From positions 1 through 16,153 of the forward strand of contig CADBTG010000028.1 of the NCBI GenBank assembly GCA_902797475.1: DNA of 16,153 nucleotides, read 5' to 3'. The position numbers were made by a program, and so were the translations under genes. This DNA comes from an uncultured Lachnospiraceae bacterium (lineage in GTDB: Bacteria > Bacillota > Clostridia > Lachnospirales > Lachnospiraceae). Under the pieces are notes generated by a model, which worked only from the letters and a program-made list of their open reading frames with translations, did not search any database and was not told where the DNA came from. Below, in pieces: positions 1 to 6,831 of the stretch (within the stretch, counting starts at the first letter, position 1; each line of letters starts with the position of its first letter).

Positions 1-42
1 GCGGTTACGGTGATTCTCGGCACGCTGCTCAGTTTAATTTAG
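1..42 (+). CDS. 3' end of an upstream gene (partial)
   Basis: The first 42 bases read in frame as 13 mostly hydrophobic residues (A-V-T-V-I-L-G-T-L-L-S-L-I) and a TAG stop. The stop overlaps the AGGAGG ribosome site of the next gene, which is the tight spacing expected inside an operon. The residues look like the end of a membrane helix, so the full gene may encode a membrane protein. Too little is present to name it. This could in principle be chance open frame. Confidence 0.5.
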   Translation, partial: AVTVILGTLLSLI

Positions 43-51
43 GAGGCGAAT

Positions 52-432
52 ATGAAGAGATTTGGCATTTTCCTGATCCTGGCTTCGCTTCTTTTGGGAC
101 TGGCGGTTTCCGTAAGACCCGTTTCGGCAGGACCGGACGAAGAGGACGAGACGGTTGTTTCGACGGAACGTTCGGGCGGAAGCTCCGATGAGAAAGCGGA
201 GAAACCGGAGAAGGGCGCTTCACATTATGTGAAGAAGTTCATCATTGCAGCGGTAATCGGACTGATTATCGCGTGGATTGCGACCGGCTCGATGGCGGCG
301 GGGATGAAGAACGTCCACAAGTCGCGCAATGCCGCAAATTATGTGAGGAAGGAAAGCTTTAAGCTGCGCGTCAGCGACGACCGCTTCCTTCGCTCCGAAG
401 AAAAAAGAACCAGAAAACAAACTAATTCATAG
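52..432 (+). CDS. Small membrane protein with TPM-protein-like C-terminal tail, no TPM domain
   Basis: 126 residues with an AGGAGG site (41-46) five bases before the ATG. Seen in the sequence: a signal peptide at residues 1-26 (KR, then a leucine-rich core, probable cleavage after VSA), an acidic Ser/Glu/Lys linker at 27-60, one membrane helix at about 63-83, and a basic tail containing AANYVRKESFKL and SDDRFL. From memory of the family, the helix plus a tail of this kind (Tyr-Val, then a short strand, then Asp-x-Phe-Leu) ends many clostridial TPM-domain proteins. Here the roughly 130-residue TPM domain between signal peptide and helix is missing. The following gene encodes an SPFH protein, so I infer a membrane anchor or partner for it, comparable to the small membrane proteins encoded beside YdjI in Bacillus. 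Topology is probably tail in the cytoplasm. The family link is a judgement, not a search result. Confidence 0.72.
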   Translation: MKRFGIFLILASLLLGLAVSVRPVSAGPDEEDETVVSTERSGGSSDEKAEKPEKGASHYVKKFIIAAVIGLIIAWIATGSMAAGMKNVHKSRNAANYVRKESFKLRVSDDRFLRSEEKRTRKQTNS

Positions 433-455
433 TTTGATTTTGAAAGGAGATTATT

Positions 456-1751
456 ATGGGACTTATTAAAGCTTTATTGGGTGCGGCAGGCGGTACGCTT
501 GCGGATCAGTGGAAGGAATTCTTCTACTGCGAAGCCATGGACAAGGACGTTCTTGTAACCAAGGGCCAGAAGCAGATCGGAAGCCGTTCTTCCAACACGA
601 AGGGCAATGACAATATCATTTCCAACGGTTCCGGCATCGCGGTTGCGGACGGCCAGGCCATGATCATCGTTGAGCAGGGCAAGGTTGTTGAGTTCTGTGC
701 GGAGCCCGGTGAATTCACATGGGATTCCTCCACGGAGCCGAGCATCTTCACCGGCGGCCTCGGCCAGGGCATTCTGAACACCTTCAAGACCATCGGCAAG
801 CGTTTCGCTTACGGCGGCGACACCGGCAAGGATCAGAGAGTTTACTACTTCAACACCAAGGAAATCCTGGACAACAAATTCGGTACTCCGAATCCGGTTC
901 CGTTCCGTGTTGTTGACTCCAAGATCGGTCTTGACGTTGACGTATCCCTCCGCTGCGCAGGCGTTTATTCCTACCGCATTGCAGACCCGCTTCTGTTCTA
1001 TACGAACGTTTGCGGAAATGTAACCGGCGAATACAGAAGAAGCGAACTTGACAATATGCTGAAGACCGAGTTCATCAGCGCTCTGCAGCCTGCACTCGCA
1101 AAGCTTTCCGATATGGAGCTTCGTCCGAACCAGATCATCGCACACAACACCGACCTTGAGGTTGCCATGAACGAGGCACTCAGCGCCAAGTGGGGCAGCT
1201 TCCGCGGCCTTACGGTTGTAAACGTTGCACTCGGAACCGTTACGCTTCCCGAGGAAGACGCCGAGATGATCAAGACGGCTCAGAAAAATGCCATGTACCG
1301 CGATCCTACGATGGGCGCTGCCGTTACAATCGGCGCACAGGCTGAGGCAGTTGTGGCAGCAGCCAAGAACCCGAACGGCGCAGCAGCCGGTCTGATGGGT
1401 GTCGGCCTTGTAAACAACATGGGCGGCGCACAGAACGCAGCCAACCTTTACGCAATGGGTGCTCAGCAGCAGCCTCAGGCAGCTCCTCAGGCGGCAGCAG
1501 GCGGCTGGACCTGTCCGGAATGCGGCACGCAGGTGAACGGAAACTTCTGTACCAACTGCGGCACGAAGAAGCCCGCTCCGGCCGGCTCCTGGACCTGCCC
1601 TGAGTGCGGAACTCTGGTGAACGGAAACTTCTGTACCAACTGCGGTACGAAGAAGCCCGCTCCGCAGAAACAGATTTGCGCAGCCTGCGGTTACGAAGTA
1701 CCCGAGGGTGCAACCGTGAAGTTCTGCCCGCAGTGCGGCAAGCCTTTCTAA
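456..1751 (+). CDS. SPFH-domain (YdjI-like) protein with three C-terminal zinc ribbons
   Basis: 431 residues; AAAGGAG (443-449) lies six bases before the ATG. The N-terminus is a short amphipathic stretch (MGLIKALLG). Residues about 20-290 match the SPFH family often annotated as virion core protein or YdjI, including the FTWD, RVYYFN and SLRCAGVYSYRI segments. An Ala/Gly/Gln-rich linker runs to about 350. Three double-CxxC zinc ribbons follow: C353/C356/C365/C368, C381/C384/C393/C396 and C408/C411/C424/C427. The first two are near-identical copies of one 28-residue unit. In Bacillus subtilis, YdjI is a cytoplasmic SPFH protein that takes part in recruiting PspA to stressed membrane. No PspA gene lies in this window, so the same role here is inference. 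The small membrane protein just upstream is the likely partner. Confidence is high for family and start, moderate for role. Confidence 0.88.
   Translation: MGLIKALLGAAGGTLADQWKEFFYCEAMDKDVLVTKGQKQIGSRSSNTKGNDNIISNGSGIAVADGQAMIIVEQGKVVEFCAEPGEFTWDSSTEPSIFTGGLGQGILNTFKTIGKRFAYGGDTGKDQRVYYFNTKEILDNKFGTPNPVPFRVVDSKIGLDVDVSLRCAGVYSYRIADPLLFYTNVCGNVTGEYRRSELDNMLKTEFISALQPALAKLSDMELRPNQIIAHNTDLEVAMNEALSAKWGSFRGLTVVNVALGTVTLPEEDAEMIKTAQKNAMYRDPTMGAAVTIGAQAEAVVAAAKNPNGAAAGLMGVGLVNNMGGAQNAANLYAMGAQQQPQAAPQAAAGGWTCPECGTQVNGNFCTNCGTKKPAPAGSWTCPECGTLVNGNFCTNCGTKKPAPQKQICAACGYEVPEGATVKFCPQCGKPF
1506..1667 (+). repeat. Tandem duplication of a zinc-ribbon coding unit
   Basis: Two consecutive copies of an 84-bp unit (1506-1589, and 1590 to about 1667) encode the first two zinc ribbons of the SPFH protein. 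Their second halves, from the VNGNFC codons to the KKPAP codons, are almost base-for-base identical with a single synonymous change. The first halves have diverged more. This points to a recent in-frame duplication or gene conversion rather than an old pair of domains. Confidence 0.85.
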
Positions 1752-1782
1752 GGCCTTCCGGCGGTTTGATTCTTAATCATGA

Positions 1783-1824
1783 CGGGAACGCTGCTTCGGC
1801 GGCGTTCCCGGTAACTTGTTTTTT
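1783..1824 (+). terminator. Strong UUCG hairpin between the SPFH gene and the next gene
   Basis: CGGGAACGC (1783-1791) pairs with GCGTTCCCG (1802-1810). The helix continues through a T-G wobble and two G-C pairs to a C(TTCG)G tetraloop at 1794-1799, giving 12 pairs. A T-rich run (TTGTTTTTT, 1816-1824) follows, but five bases after the stem, so the fit to an intrinsic terminator is imperfect. The next gene's ribosome site starts straight after it. It may act as a partial terminator, or as an RNA processing or stability hairpin that sets different levels within one operon. Confidence 0.6.
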
Positions 1825-1836
1825 CGGGAGATTACA

Positions 1837-2481
1837 ATGGGCTTATTGGGCGACATTCTGAAGAGAACGGAACAGATTATAAAGAGCGAGACGAACAGCC
1901 TTGTCAACAAGATTGAGAACAAGGCGGCAGGCACCGCGGCGAAGGAAGTCAATGATACGATCAAGAACTATCATCTGACGACGAGGACATTTACCTATGA
2001 TTCGCTTCCGGTGACACTTGACGAGCTGAAGGCCGTGCAGAAGAATCCGAAGGATTACTTCGAAACAGCGGCACTTGCGGTTCTGGCGCTCAATGTCTAT
2101 GCGGATTTCCCTGAAGAGTGCGAAGCGATGATTGACTATCTGAACGGTCCCGATTCGGTTGCCGTAAGAGACATGCAGCTGATTCGGACGCAGTTCATGG
2201 AAGGCGGACGTTATACGGTTCGCTCCTACTTCAAGGGTGCAACACCCGAGAATAACTATACGGCATCGCTTCCGCTTACGATTACGGTGCACGACAACCC
2301 GTACAGCTATGATAATTCGAAAGAGGGCTATGTCAGCCTTTACATTCCGAGCGGCGGTGCGGACAACGACCGCAAGGTGACGCTTCGGACAAAACCTTCC
2401 ACAGGAGAATGGTTCATTTATTCCTGGCAGGGTCTTTTGATGGGAATCCGTACGGCTAAGGAAGCGGATCCCTGGGCATAA
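1837..2481 (+). CDS. Hypothetical soluble protein, operon member
   Basis: 214 residues from the ATG at 1837, chosen because CGGGAG (1825-1830) lies six bases upstream. An in-frame TTG at 1816 would add seven residues but has no ribosome site and lies in the T-run after the hairpin. No signal peptide or membrane segment is seen. Residues 1-45 form a charged amphipathic helix (GDILKRTEQIIKSETNSL). The rest looks alpha/beta, with motifs YDSLPVTLDELKAVQKNP, NVYADFPEECEAMIDYLNGP and SLYIPSGGADNDRKVTLR, and ends in a Trp/Gly-rich segment. It resembles a domain of unknown function I have seen near SPFH and zinc-ribbon genes in Lachnospiraceae, but I cannot name it with certainty. The N-terminus, beginning MGLLG, echoes that of the SPFH protein (MGLIK), so both may touch membrane through that helix. 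Any role is inferred only from position between the SPFH and AI-2E genes. Confidence 0.8.
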   Translation: MGLLGDILKRTEQIIKSETNSLVNKIENKAAGTAAKEVNDTIKNYHLTTRTFTYDSLPVTLDELKAVQKNPKDYFETAALAVLALNVYADFPEECEAMIDYLNGPDSVAVRDMQLIRTQFMEGGRYTVRSYFKGATPENNYTASLPLTITVHDNPYSYDNSKEGYVSLYIPSGGADNDRKVTLRTKPSTGEWFIYSWQGLLMGIRTAKEADPWA

Positions 2482-2531
2482 AAGAAACCCGAAGATGTGC
2501 AAGTGTCGCATTTGCGGCAAGGGAGGAAGTT

Positions 2532-3977
2532 ATGGATGAGGAAATTTTATTAGAGCAGGAAGCAGCGGAGGAAATCGCGGAAGCCACTGATTCGGGAGAT
2601 TTCGAACCCGGCAGAAGACGCAGGGAGCGTAAGGGAATCCGGGGCACCTTCTCGCGCGCCCGTGCTTACAGGGGACAGGCTACGGCAGCCTTCATCGTGC
2701 TTGCCGGAGCTTTGGTTTTTTATTACCTTTTACATTCGCTTCCCTTGTTCGCAAACGGCCTGAAACGCATCCTGAGAGCCATCTCGCCGGCAATCTGGGG
2801 CTTCTGCATCGCCTTTTTGATGAGCCCGGTTGTACGGTTCTTTGAGAGAAACTTCATCAAAATCGGCGCAAAGCGGAGAGCAAAAGCAGGAGTGCCTCTC
2901 GAACAGGCAGAACGCCGTGTTCGCAACAGAGCCCGCGGATTTGCCATTCTGATTACGGTCATTCTGGTGCTTACGCTGGTAACGCTCCTATTTGTCGCAA
3001 TCATCCCGGAATTCATCGCCAGCATCGGAACGCTTCTCGAAAATGTGCCGAATTACGCGGAATACCTGCGGGAAGTTTTGGAAAAGCTGATTTCCAGGAA
3101 CAAATTCGTCGATGAAGCGTTATCCCCCATCATTGAGAATTTCACGACAGGCATTGAAAAATTCCTGAAAGACCGCCTGTCGGTCATCATTAATACATCC
3201 GCCACGATTCTGAAGAATACCGTGACGACGACGCTCAGAATCATCTTTAACCTTCTGATCGGCCTGATTTTCGCGATCTACATGATGAAGGACAAGGAAT
3301 ACCTGATCGGCCTGATTAAGAAAATCATCTTCGCGCTGTTCCCGAGAAAGACCGCGAAGGTTACGATTCAGACGCTCCATAAGGCAAATGGCATCTTCTC
3401 GACGGCCATCCTCGGAAAGATTCTCGACTCGGCCGTAATCGGAATGATCTGCTTCATCGGCACGAACATCCTTGGCATCTGGTTTGAGGGCATCGCGCAG
3501 TATAAAGGCCTTGTAAGCATCGTTGTCGGCGTCACAAACGTAATTCCTTTCTTCGGACCGTTCATCGGCGGCATTCCCTGTGCGGTGCTGATCTTCTGCG
3601 TGCACCCGCTTGACGGTCTGATCTTCGCGGCCTTCATCCTTGTGTTGCAGCAGTTCGACGGAAACTACCTGGATCCGCACATCGTCGGAAAGAAGGTTGG
3701 CATGAAGCCGATTTACGTGCTCTTCGCATGTACCCTGTTTTCGAACCTCTGGGGCATTCTCGGAATGCTTGTCGCGGTTCCGACCTTCGCACTTGTATAT
3801 TCCATTATGAAGTCTTATCTCGAGGTCAGACTTACGGAGAAGAATCTCCCGAAGGAAACGGCCAATTACATCTCGACACCCGGCGCAATTCTTGCGGGAA
3901 TGGGTGCGGACAGCGTCCCTCAGCCGGTTGAGATAGACGACAGAATTGATGTTGACGAAAGCACTAAAAAAGTATAA
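2532..3977 (+). CDS. AI-2E family transporter (PerM/YtvI-type permease)
   Basis: 481 residues; GGGAGG (2521-2526) lies five bases before the ATG. A charged cytoplasmic N-terminal extension of about 48 residues, acidic then strongly basic, is followed by a polytopic membrane protein of the AI-2E exporter/YtvI family: two early helices, a third at about 137-162, an amphipathic extracytoplasmic middle region, then a cluster of C-terminal helices. Family hallmarks visible are the VTNVIPFFGPFIGG segment and QQFDGNYLDPHIVGKKVGM. An acidic tail follows the last helix. Proteins of this family are annotated from the AI-2 exporter TqsA, but members differ in substrate, including sodium/proton exchange and sporulation roles, so the transported species here is unknown. 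It is the last gene of the run starting at position 1. The stop codon sits inside a TATAAT-like stretch and a hairpin terminator follows. Confidence 0.9.
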   Translation: MDEEILLEQEAAEEIAEATDSGDFEPGRRRRERKGIRGTFSRARAYRGQATAAFIVLAGALVFYYLLHSLPLFANGLKRILRAISPAIWGFCIAFLMSPVVRFFERNFIKIGAKRRAKAGVPLEQAERRVRNRARGFAILITVILVLTLVTLLFVAIIPEFIASIGTLLENVPNYAEYLREVLEKLISRNKFVDEALSPIIENFTTGIEKFLKDRLSVIINTSATILKNTVTTTLRIIFNLLIGLIFAIYMMKDKEYLIGLIKKIIFALFPRKTAKVTIQTLHKANGIFSTAILGKILDSAVIGMICFIGTNILGIWFEGIAQYKGLVSIVVGVTNVIPFFGPFIGGIPCAVLIFCVHPLDGLIFAAFILVLQQFDGNYLDPHIVGKKVGMKPIYVLFACTLFSNLWGILGMLVAVPTFALVYSIMKSYLEVRLTEKNLPKETANYISTPGAILAGMGADSVPQPVEIDDRIDVDESTKKV

Positions 3978-3978
3978 T
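3952..3978 (+). promoter_or_regulatory. Possible sigma-A promoter at the end of the permease gene
   Basis: TTGACG (3952-3957) and TATAAT (3973-3978) are separated by 15 bp, shorter than the usual 17; an overlapping second TATAAT at 3978-3983 gives 20 bp. Both boxes are good matches, but the spacing is poor and the -35 lies inside coding sequence. A transcript from here would meet the hairpin at 4020-4050 within about 40 bases. It could serve the lipoprotein gene at 4105 or be chance. Confidence 0.3.
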
Positions 3979-4019
3979 ATAATATATCTTGCAGATATCT
4001 GTATAGGAAAATGACATGA

Positions 4020-4050
4020 AAACCCATACCGGAGCATCCGGCATGGGTTT
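4020..4050 (+). terminator. Hairpin terminator after the AI-2E permease gene
   Basis: AAACCCAT (4020-4027) pairs with ATGGGTTT (4043-4050), and CCGGA (4029-4033) pairs with TCCGG (4037-4041) around a GCA loop, with one A-C mismatch. The run after the stem (TTTGTCTT) is only moderately T-rich. The outer A/T pairs make it plausible in both directions. It separates the upstream operon from the lipoprotein gene. Confidence 0.7.
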
Positions 4051-4104
4051 GTCTTCCGTAAAGCGCGGGGGGATTTAAGGAATTCTGTTTTGTCGGAGGT
4101 TCGT

Positions 4105-5934
4105 ATGATGCCTGTTTTGAAGCCTAAAAAGAGAAAGTTGATTTTGTGCCTGATCACAGCGGCATTTTTGTGTGTTGCCTGTAAGGGACCGGGCTCCGGA
4201 GACAAACCGGCGGATATCAGCATGGCGCCGAGCGGCGTTTCGCAGCCGAGCGGAAATCCCGCTCAGCCCTCAACTCCGACACCTACCTCGACACCGAGCC
4301 CGACGCCCACGATGACGCCGAGCCCGACTCCGACGCCCACTCCGATTCCCGAGGAGCAGTTCGTTGAACTCGGAAACCGGAAGAACGGTAATACGATGAA
4401 GGTCGGAACTTATCAGTATAATGTTGATATGAGCGGCATCCATATCGATGATCTGGAGGATTTCAAGTCCCAGCTTCGTGAGTTGCCGAACCTTCTCTAC
4501 CTTGAGATGATCGGTTGCGGTCTCAACAACAAGCAGATGGAAGAATTAACGGAAGAGTTTCCGTCAATCCGTTTCGTCTGGAGAATCTACATGCACGAGA
4601 CGCGCAAGGTTAAGAAAGAAACGCCCACACCCGATGCGGGTAACGGCGGCGAAGGCAATACAGACGGCGGAGGCACCACAGACGGCGGAGCAACCACCGG
4701 AGGGCAGGGTGCCACGGACGGCGGAGCAGCCACCGAAGGGCAGGGCGCCACGGACGGCGGAGCAGCCACCGGAGGCCAGGGCGCCACGGACGGCGGTGCA
4801 GCTACCGGAGGCGAAGGAACTACCGGCGGAGGAGATGGCGACACAACCGAGGACGACGAGTACGAAATCAAGGAACTCAAGCTTTTCTGTCGGACGGATG
4901 CGCTCACATTTTCCACGTTTAAATCGGACCTGACGGTTCCGGAACTGAGAGACGCGCAGGCAAGCCAGCTGAAATACTGCCAGGATCTGGTTCTTTTGGA
5001 TCTCGGCCATAACGGCGTCGGAGACTGGAGCTTCACGAAAGGGATGGATTTGCATATCCTGATCGTGGTTGACAACTTCGACCATATTCACGGAACGATG
5101 CTTGACGACATCAGCTTTGTCGCGGATTTTCCGAACCTGATGTACCTGGAGACGTTCCCGGACAGCGTTTCCGATTATTCGCCTCTTGAAAACTGCAAGG
5201 AAATCGTCGACCTGAACATCGGCTGGACGCCGGTTAAGGAGATTACGCATCTGAAGAATTTCCCGAAGCTTGAGAGAATGGTTGTTACGAGAACCAAGAT
5301 TTCGCAGGAAGATTATAAGACGCTTTGCGAAATCTATCCGAACGCGAGAATCGTCAATACCGGAAGCGAGCCTGTTACGAACGGATGGAGAACCCACCCG
5401 CGGTATAAGGCCATGATCCAGATGATTCGGAACAATTATTGGGATGACCTGTTCCGCACCGAGGCGGAGCTTGAAGAAGTTAAGCGCAGAAACATGTTGG
5501 TTATCAACGACGTCCGCTATTACGGAACGCCGTACATCCAGGAGATGCAGACCGAAACACCCGAGCAGGGAGAAGAGTTCGAGCCTTACAAGATGACCGA
5601 CAAATACGGCAGAACCTACTCCTTTGAGAAGGTGATTGAGTTCAGTGTTGACCCGGGCAACATTCCGGTTGACAACAAGACCTCGAACTTCGGCGCTGTC
5701 GGAAAAGCTTACTCGAAGGACACCGGCAACGGCAAGATTCTTGTTCAGATGGACGACGGCAAGTACCGTTGGTTCTACCGTAACGAAGTCTTAGCGCGCA
5801 CGCTGATCGAAAAGCTTGACGAGGACGGCTTCGTGAAGGAAGAGTATAAACGCGAGAACGTTGAACGCCGCGTAGCCGAGGAAAAGGCGAAGCTTGGCGA
5901 GAAGGATGACGACAGCAAAGAGTCGGCTGACTGA
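4105..5934 (+). CDS. Surface lipoprotein with leucine-rich-repeat-like domains
   Basis: 609 residues from the ATG at 4105. GGAGG (4095-4099) lies five bases upstream, or eight from the adjacent ATG at 4108; either start is possible. Basic residues, a hydrophobic core and then FLCVAC at 21-26 form a lipoprotein signal with C26 as the likely lipidated cysteine, though Cys at -3 is unusual. A Pro/Thr/Ser spacer covers about 50-85. A first LRR-like segment follows (LPNLLYLEMIGCGLNN). Next comes a Gly/Thr/Ala spacer with four 12-residue repeats at 192-239. A second block has several LRR-like turns (DLVLLDLGHNGVGD, FPNLMYLETFPDSVSDYSPL, FPKLERMVVTRTKISQEDYKTL). The C-terminal region holds GWRTHPRYKAM, then FGAVGKAYSKDTGNGKILVQMDDGKYRWFY, a possible SH3-like module, and a charged tail. 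Similar LRR lipoproteins occur widely in Clostridia with unknown function. I infer an anchored cell-surface protein with protein- or glycan-binding repeats. It appears monocistronic, between two terminators. Confidence 0.82.
   Translation: MMPVLKPKKRKLILCLITAAFLCVACKGPGSGDKPADISMAPSGVSQPSGNPAQPSTPTPTSTPSPTPTMTPSPTPTPTPIPEEQFVELGNRKNGNTMKVGTYQYNVDMSGIHIDDLEDFKSQLRELPNLLYLEMIGCGLNNKQMEELTEEFPSIRFVWRIYMHETRKVKKETPTPDAGNGGEGNTDGGGTTDGGATTGGQGATDGGAATEGQGATDGGAATGGQGATDGGAATGGEGTTGGGDGDTTEDDEYEIKELKLFCRTDALTFSTFKSDLTVPELRDAQASQLKYCQDLVLLDLGHNGVGDWSFTKGMDLHILIVVDNFDHIHGTMLDDISFVADFPNLMYLETFPDSVSDYSPLENCKEIVDLNIGWTPVKEITHLKNFPKLERMVVTRTKISQEDYKTLCEIYPNARIVNTGSEPVTNGWRTHPRYKAMIQMIRNNYWDDLFRTEAELEEVKRRNMLVINDVRYYGTPYIQEMQTETPEQGEEFEPYKMTDKYGRTYSFEKVIEFSVDPGNIPVDNKTSNFGAVGKAYSKDTGNGKILVQMDDGKYRWFYRNEVLARTLIEKLDEDGFVKEEYKRENVERRVAEEKAKLGEKDDDSKESAD
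4678..4821 (+). repeat. Four 36-bp tandem repeats in the lipoprotein gene
   Basis: Units at 4678-4713, 4714-4749, 4750-4785 and 4786-4821 each encode a 12-residue Thr-Asp-Gly-Gly-Ala type repeat (TDGGAATGGQGA consensus). The copies are nearly identical at the DNA level, and degenerate pieces continue on both sides. Because 36 is a multiple of three, gain or loss of copies would keep the frame, so spacer length probably varies between strains. Confidence 0.9.
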
Positions 5935-5953
5935 GAACTGTAAAGAGAAATAA

Positions 5954-5996
5954 TAAGACGGGCAGAAAGGATTATCCGATCTGCTCGTCTTTTTTG
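5954..5996. terminator. Intrinsic terminator, probably bidirectional
   Basis: AGACGGGCAG (5956-5965) pairs with CTGCTCGTCT (5981-5990) with one G-T wobble. A further GGA/TCC pairing sits inside, and a run of Ts follows (5990-5995). On the opposite strand the same stem is followed by TTATTATTT. It therefore closes the lipoprotein gene on the plus strand and can also stop transcripts coming from the tadA-nrdG2 pair on the minus strand. Confidence 0.85.
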
Positions 5997-6014
5997 GTTT
6001 GCCTTAGGAAAATG

Positions 6015-6128
6015 CCACGGCTGATGGTGTGCGTAATCAGCCCCTGCCGTGCGTATTCAGTCTTTCTCGCGCGTATTCAGTCGGCGCCACGTATCATCAG
6101 CCTTTGCCGCCCGTCATCAGTCGACGCC
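6015..6128. repeat. Five-copy 20-bp tandem array overlapping the nrdG2 3' end
   Basis: Five head-to-tail units of exactly 20 bp (6029-6048, 6049-6068, 6069-6088, 6089-6108, 6109-6128) keep CAG at the same phase, with plus-strand consensus about GYGCGTATTCAGYC followed by NNYGCC. The last unit holds the stop codon and final residues (GVD, stop) of the minus-strand activase gene. Read on that strand, every unit contains TGA at the same place. Just beyond the array, GGCTGAT (6019-6025) is an inverted piece of the unit and can pair with ATCAGCC (6036-6042). Copies have diverged at several positions, so the array is not brand new. The period of 20 is not a multiple of three, so it does not encode a repeated peptide. 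Confidence 0.85.
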
Positions 6129-6815
6129 GCGAATGGTCACATTTTCGATATAGGGAAGAAGCATCTCCCGGAAGTGTTCAATCGTTTCCTTCTCGGGGGC
6201 GTGATAGACGCCCGGCAACAGGATTTCTTCGGAATCCCGGTAAGCCTGCAGGAAATAAGCCCTGCAGCCCCTGATCCATTCGCCGATCTCGCGAACGGAG
6301 GTTTCGTCGTGAAGCTCCGCGCAAAGCGTGGTGCGGAATTCGTAAGGGAGACCGCTGCCCATAATGAGGGCGACGCTCTTTTCGACATTGGCGGTCGAAA
6401 AACCGGGAATGCCGACGGTCTCGCCGTAACGTGCCTTGGAATTCTTGATGTCCATGGCAATGTAATCGACAAGTCCTTCCGAAATCAGTTCGGAAAGCAC
6501 GGCGGGATTCTGCCCGTTGCTGTCAAGCTTGACGGCATATCCCATGCTCTTGATTCTTTGGATGAACGGCTTTAAGTCGGCCTGCACGGTCGGCTCGCCG
6601 CCGGTAATCGCCACGCCTTCAAGCCTTCCCTTACGGCCTTCGAGAAACTCGAAGAACTCCTCCTCGGGAATGACAGGCGCCTCCTCCGGGTGCAGCACCA
6701 GTCCGCCGTTTTGGCAGAACGGGCACCGGAAATTACAGCCGCCCGTAAAAACGGTGCACGCCAAGTGCTCCGGGAAATCAAGCAGTGTCAGTTTTTGCAA
6801 TCCGTGTATCTGCAT
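6117..6815 (-). CDS. nrdG: Anaerobic ribonucleotide reductase activating protein, radical SAM (NrdG2-type)
   Basis: 232 residues. A radical SAM cluster motif CNFRCPFC places the 4Fe-4S ligands at C27, C31 and C34. GGEP (71-74), part of the SAM-binding site, is clear. The N-terminus (GLQKLTLLDFPEHLACTVF) and the ending TIRGVD are characteristic of the NrdG2 class of activases, which make the glycyl radical on anaerobic class III ribonucleotide reductase. Length fits the class. No nrdD gene is in the window, so its partner would be elsewhere; a pyruvate formate-lyase activase is a less likely alternative. The ATG at 6815 has no good ribosome site and lies 16 bases after the tadA stop, so translation probably depends on read-through from tadA. 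The stop codon lies in the first unit of a tandem array. Confidence 0.85.
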   Translation of the reverse strand: MQIHGLQKLTLLDFPEHLACTVFTGGCNFRCPFCQNGGLVLHPEEAPVIPEEEFFEFLEGRKGRLEGVAITGGEPTVQADLKPFIQRIKSMGYAVKLDSNGQNPAVLSELISEGLVDYIAMDIKNSKARYGETVGIPGFSTANVEKSVALIMGSGLPYEFRTTLCAELHDETSVREIGEWIRGCRAYFLQAYRDSEEILLPGVYHAPEKETIEHFREMLLPYIENVTIRGVD

Positions 6816-6831
6816 AATTCATAAGCCGGAA

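Noticed and set aside
3120..4223. Long open frame on the minus strand (367 codons)
   Set aside because: It lies antisense to the AI-2E permease and the start of the lipoprotein gene, crosses the terminator, and shows the Arg/His/Asp-rich make-up of a reverse-frame shadow. No motif or ribosome site supports it.
4564..5397. Minus-strand open frame of 277 codons
   Set aside because: It is antisense to the LRR lipoprotein. Its Ser/Gly/Cys-rich repeats are the reverse reading of the 36-bp repeats.
6029..6128. CRISPR array
   Set aside because: The 20-bp units abut each other with no spacers, the copies are divergent, and no cas genes are nearby. It is a simple tandem array.
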